NCBI GenBank assembly: GCA_013813145.1
Contig: JACCSE010000150.1
Span: 1-5,249 of the forward strand
Length of the DNA: 5,249 nucleotides
DNA from: Gemmatimonadales bacterium
Lineage (GTDB): Bacteria; Gemmatimonadota; Gemmatimonadetes; Gemmatimonadales; GWC2-71-9
Reading direction: 5' to 3'
The translations under genes and the position numbers were made by a program. The notes under the pieces are model-generated. The model was not told the DNA's origin. It saw only the letters and a list, made by a program, of their open reading frames with translations, and searched no databases. Below, one piece after another: positions 5,166 through 5,249 of this stretch (position 1 is its first letter; every line of letters starts with the position of its first letter).

Positions 5166-5249
5166 GTCATCCTGAGCGGCCAAGTCTTCCTGAGCGGCCA
5201 AGTCATCCTGAGCGGCCAAGTCATCCTGAGCGGCCAAGTCATCCTGAGC
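5166..5249. repeat. 18-bp tandem repeat array, cut by the window end
   Basis: The unit GTCATCCTGAGCGGCCAA occurs at 5166-5183, 5184-5201 (one change, A to T at the fourth base), 5202-5219 and 5220-5237. A 12-bp partial copy at 5238-5249 runs off the window. Units are directly adjacent with no spacers, so this is a minisatellite-like array rather than CRISPR. I see no gene between 5022 and the end of the window. Confidence 0.93.

Noticed and set aside
5117..5249. CRISPR array
   Set aside because: The 18-bp units are directly adjacent with no unique spacers, and no cas gene is present.

Overview
The window is GC-rich, gene-dense bacterial chromosome. The likely source is a diderm, soil-type lineage, and Gemmatimonadota is my best guess. 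This rests on the GC-rich codon use, the secreted protein whose signal peptide ends in a Leu-Asn-Ala-Gln stretch, and intergenic elements of the GTCATCCTGAGCG type. It is an inference from style, not a phylogenetic result.

Layout, left to right. (1) Minus strand, 7-816: a signal-anchored lytic transglycosylase whose C-terminal tail and stop codon lie inside an interspersed repeat. (2) 817-1012: a same-strand gap with two inverted repeats. (3) Minus strand, 1013-1903: endonuclease IV (nfo) with all nine metal ligands. (4) Plus strand, 2083-2691: a ferritin-like helical protein, transcribed divergently from nfo across a 179-bp gap. (5) Minus strand, 2698-3369: a phospholipid N-methyltransferase-type (COG3963) SAM methyltransferase. 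It converges on the ferritin-like gene with 6 bp between stop codons. It starts at a GTG that overlaps the stop of a nine-codon upstream reading frame which carries the good Shine-Dalgarno site. (6) Plus strand, 3478-4242: a DUF72 (YecE-type) protein. (7) Minus strand, 4239-5021: a secreted coiled-coil protein of unknown function. Genes 6 and 7 converge and share the palindrome CTAG as the stop codon of both. (8) 5022-5249: a non-coding end with a hairpin, degenerate repeat copies and an 18-bp tandem array that runs off the window.

The genes do not form one pathway. Two themes can be read with caution: envelope work (transglycosylase, lipid-type methyltransferase, secreted coiled-coil protein) and DNA or oxidative-stress maintenance (endonuclease IV beside a ferritin-like protein). 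Strands alternate, so most genes are probably separate transcription units. I see no new defence, mobile or biosynthetic system. The parts most worth a second look are the interspersed repeat family (three loci, one captured into a coding region, one expanded into a tandem array), the leader-ORF/GTG overlap before the methyltransferase, and the ferritin-like protein whose second helical half lacks the usual metal-binding glutamates.
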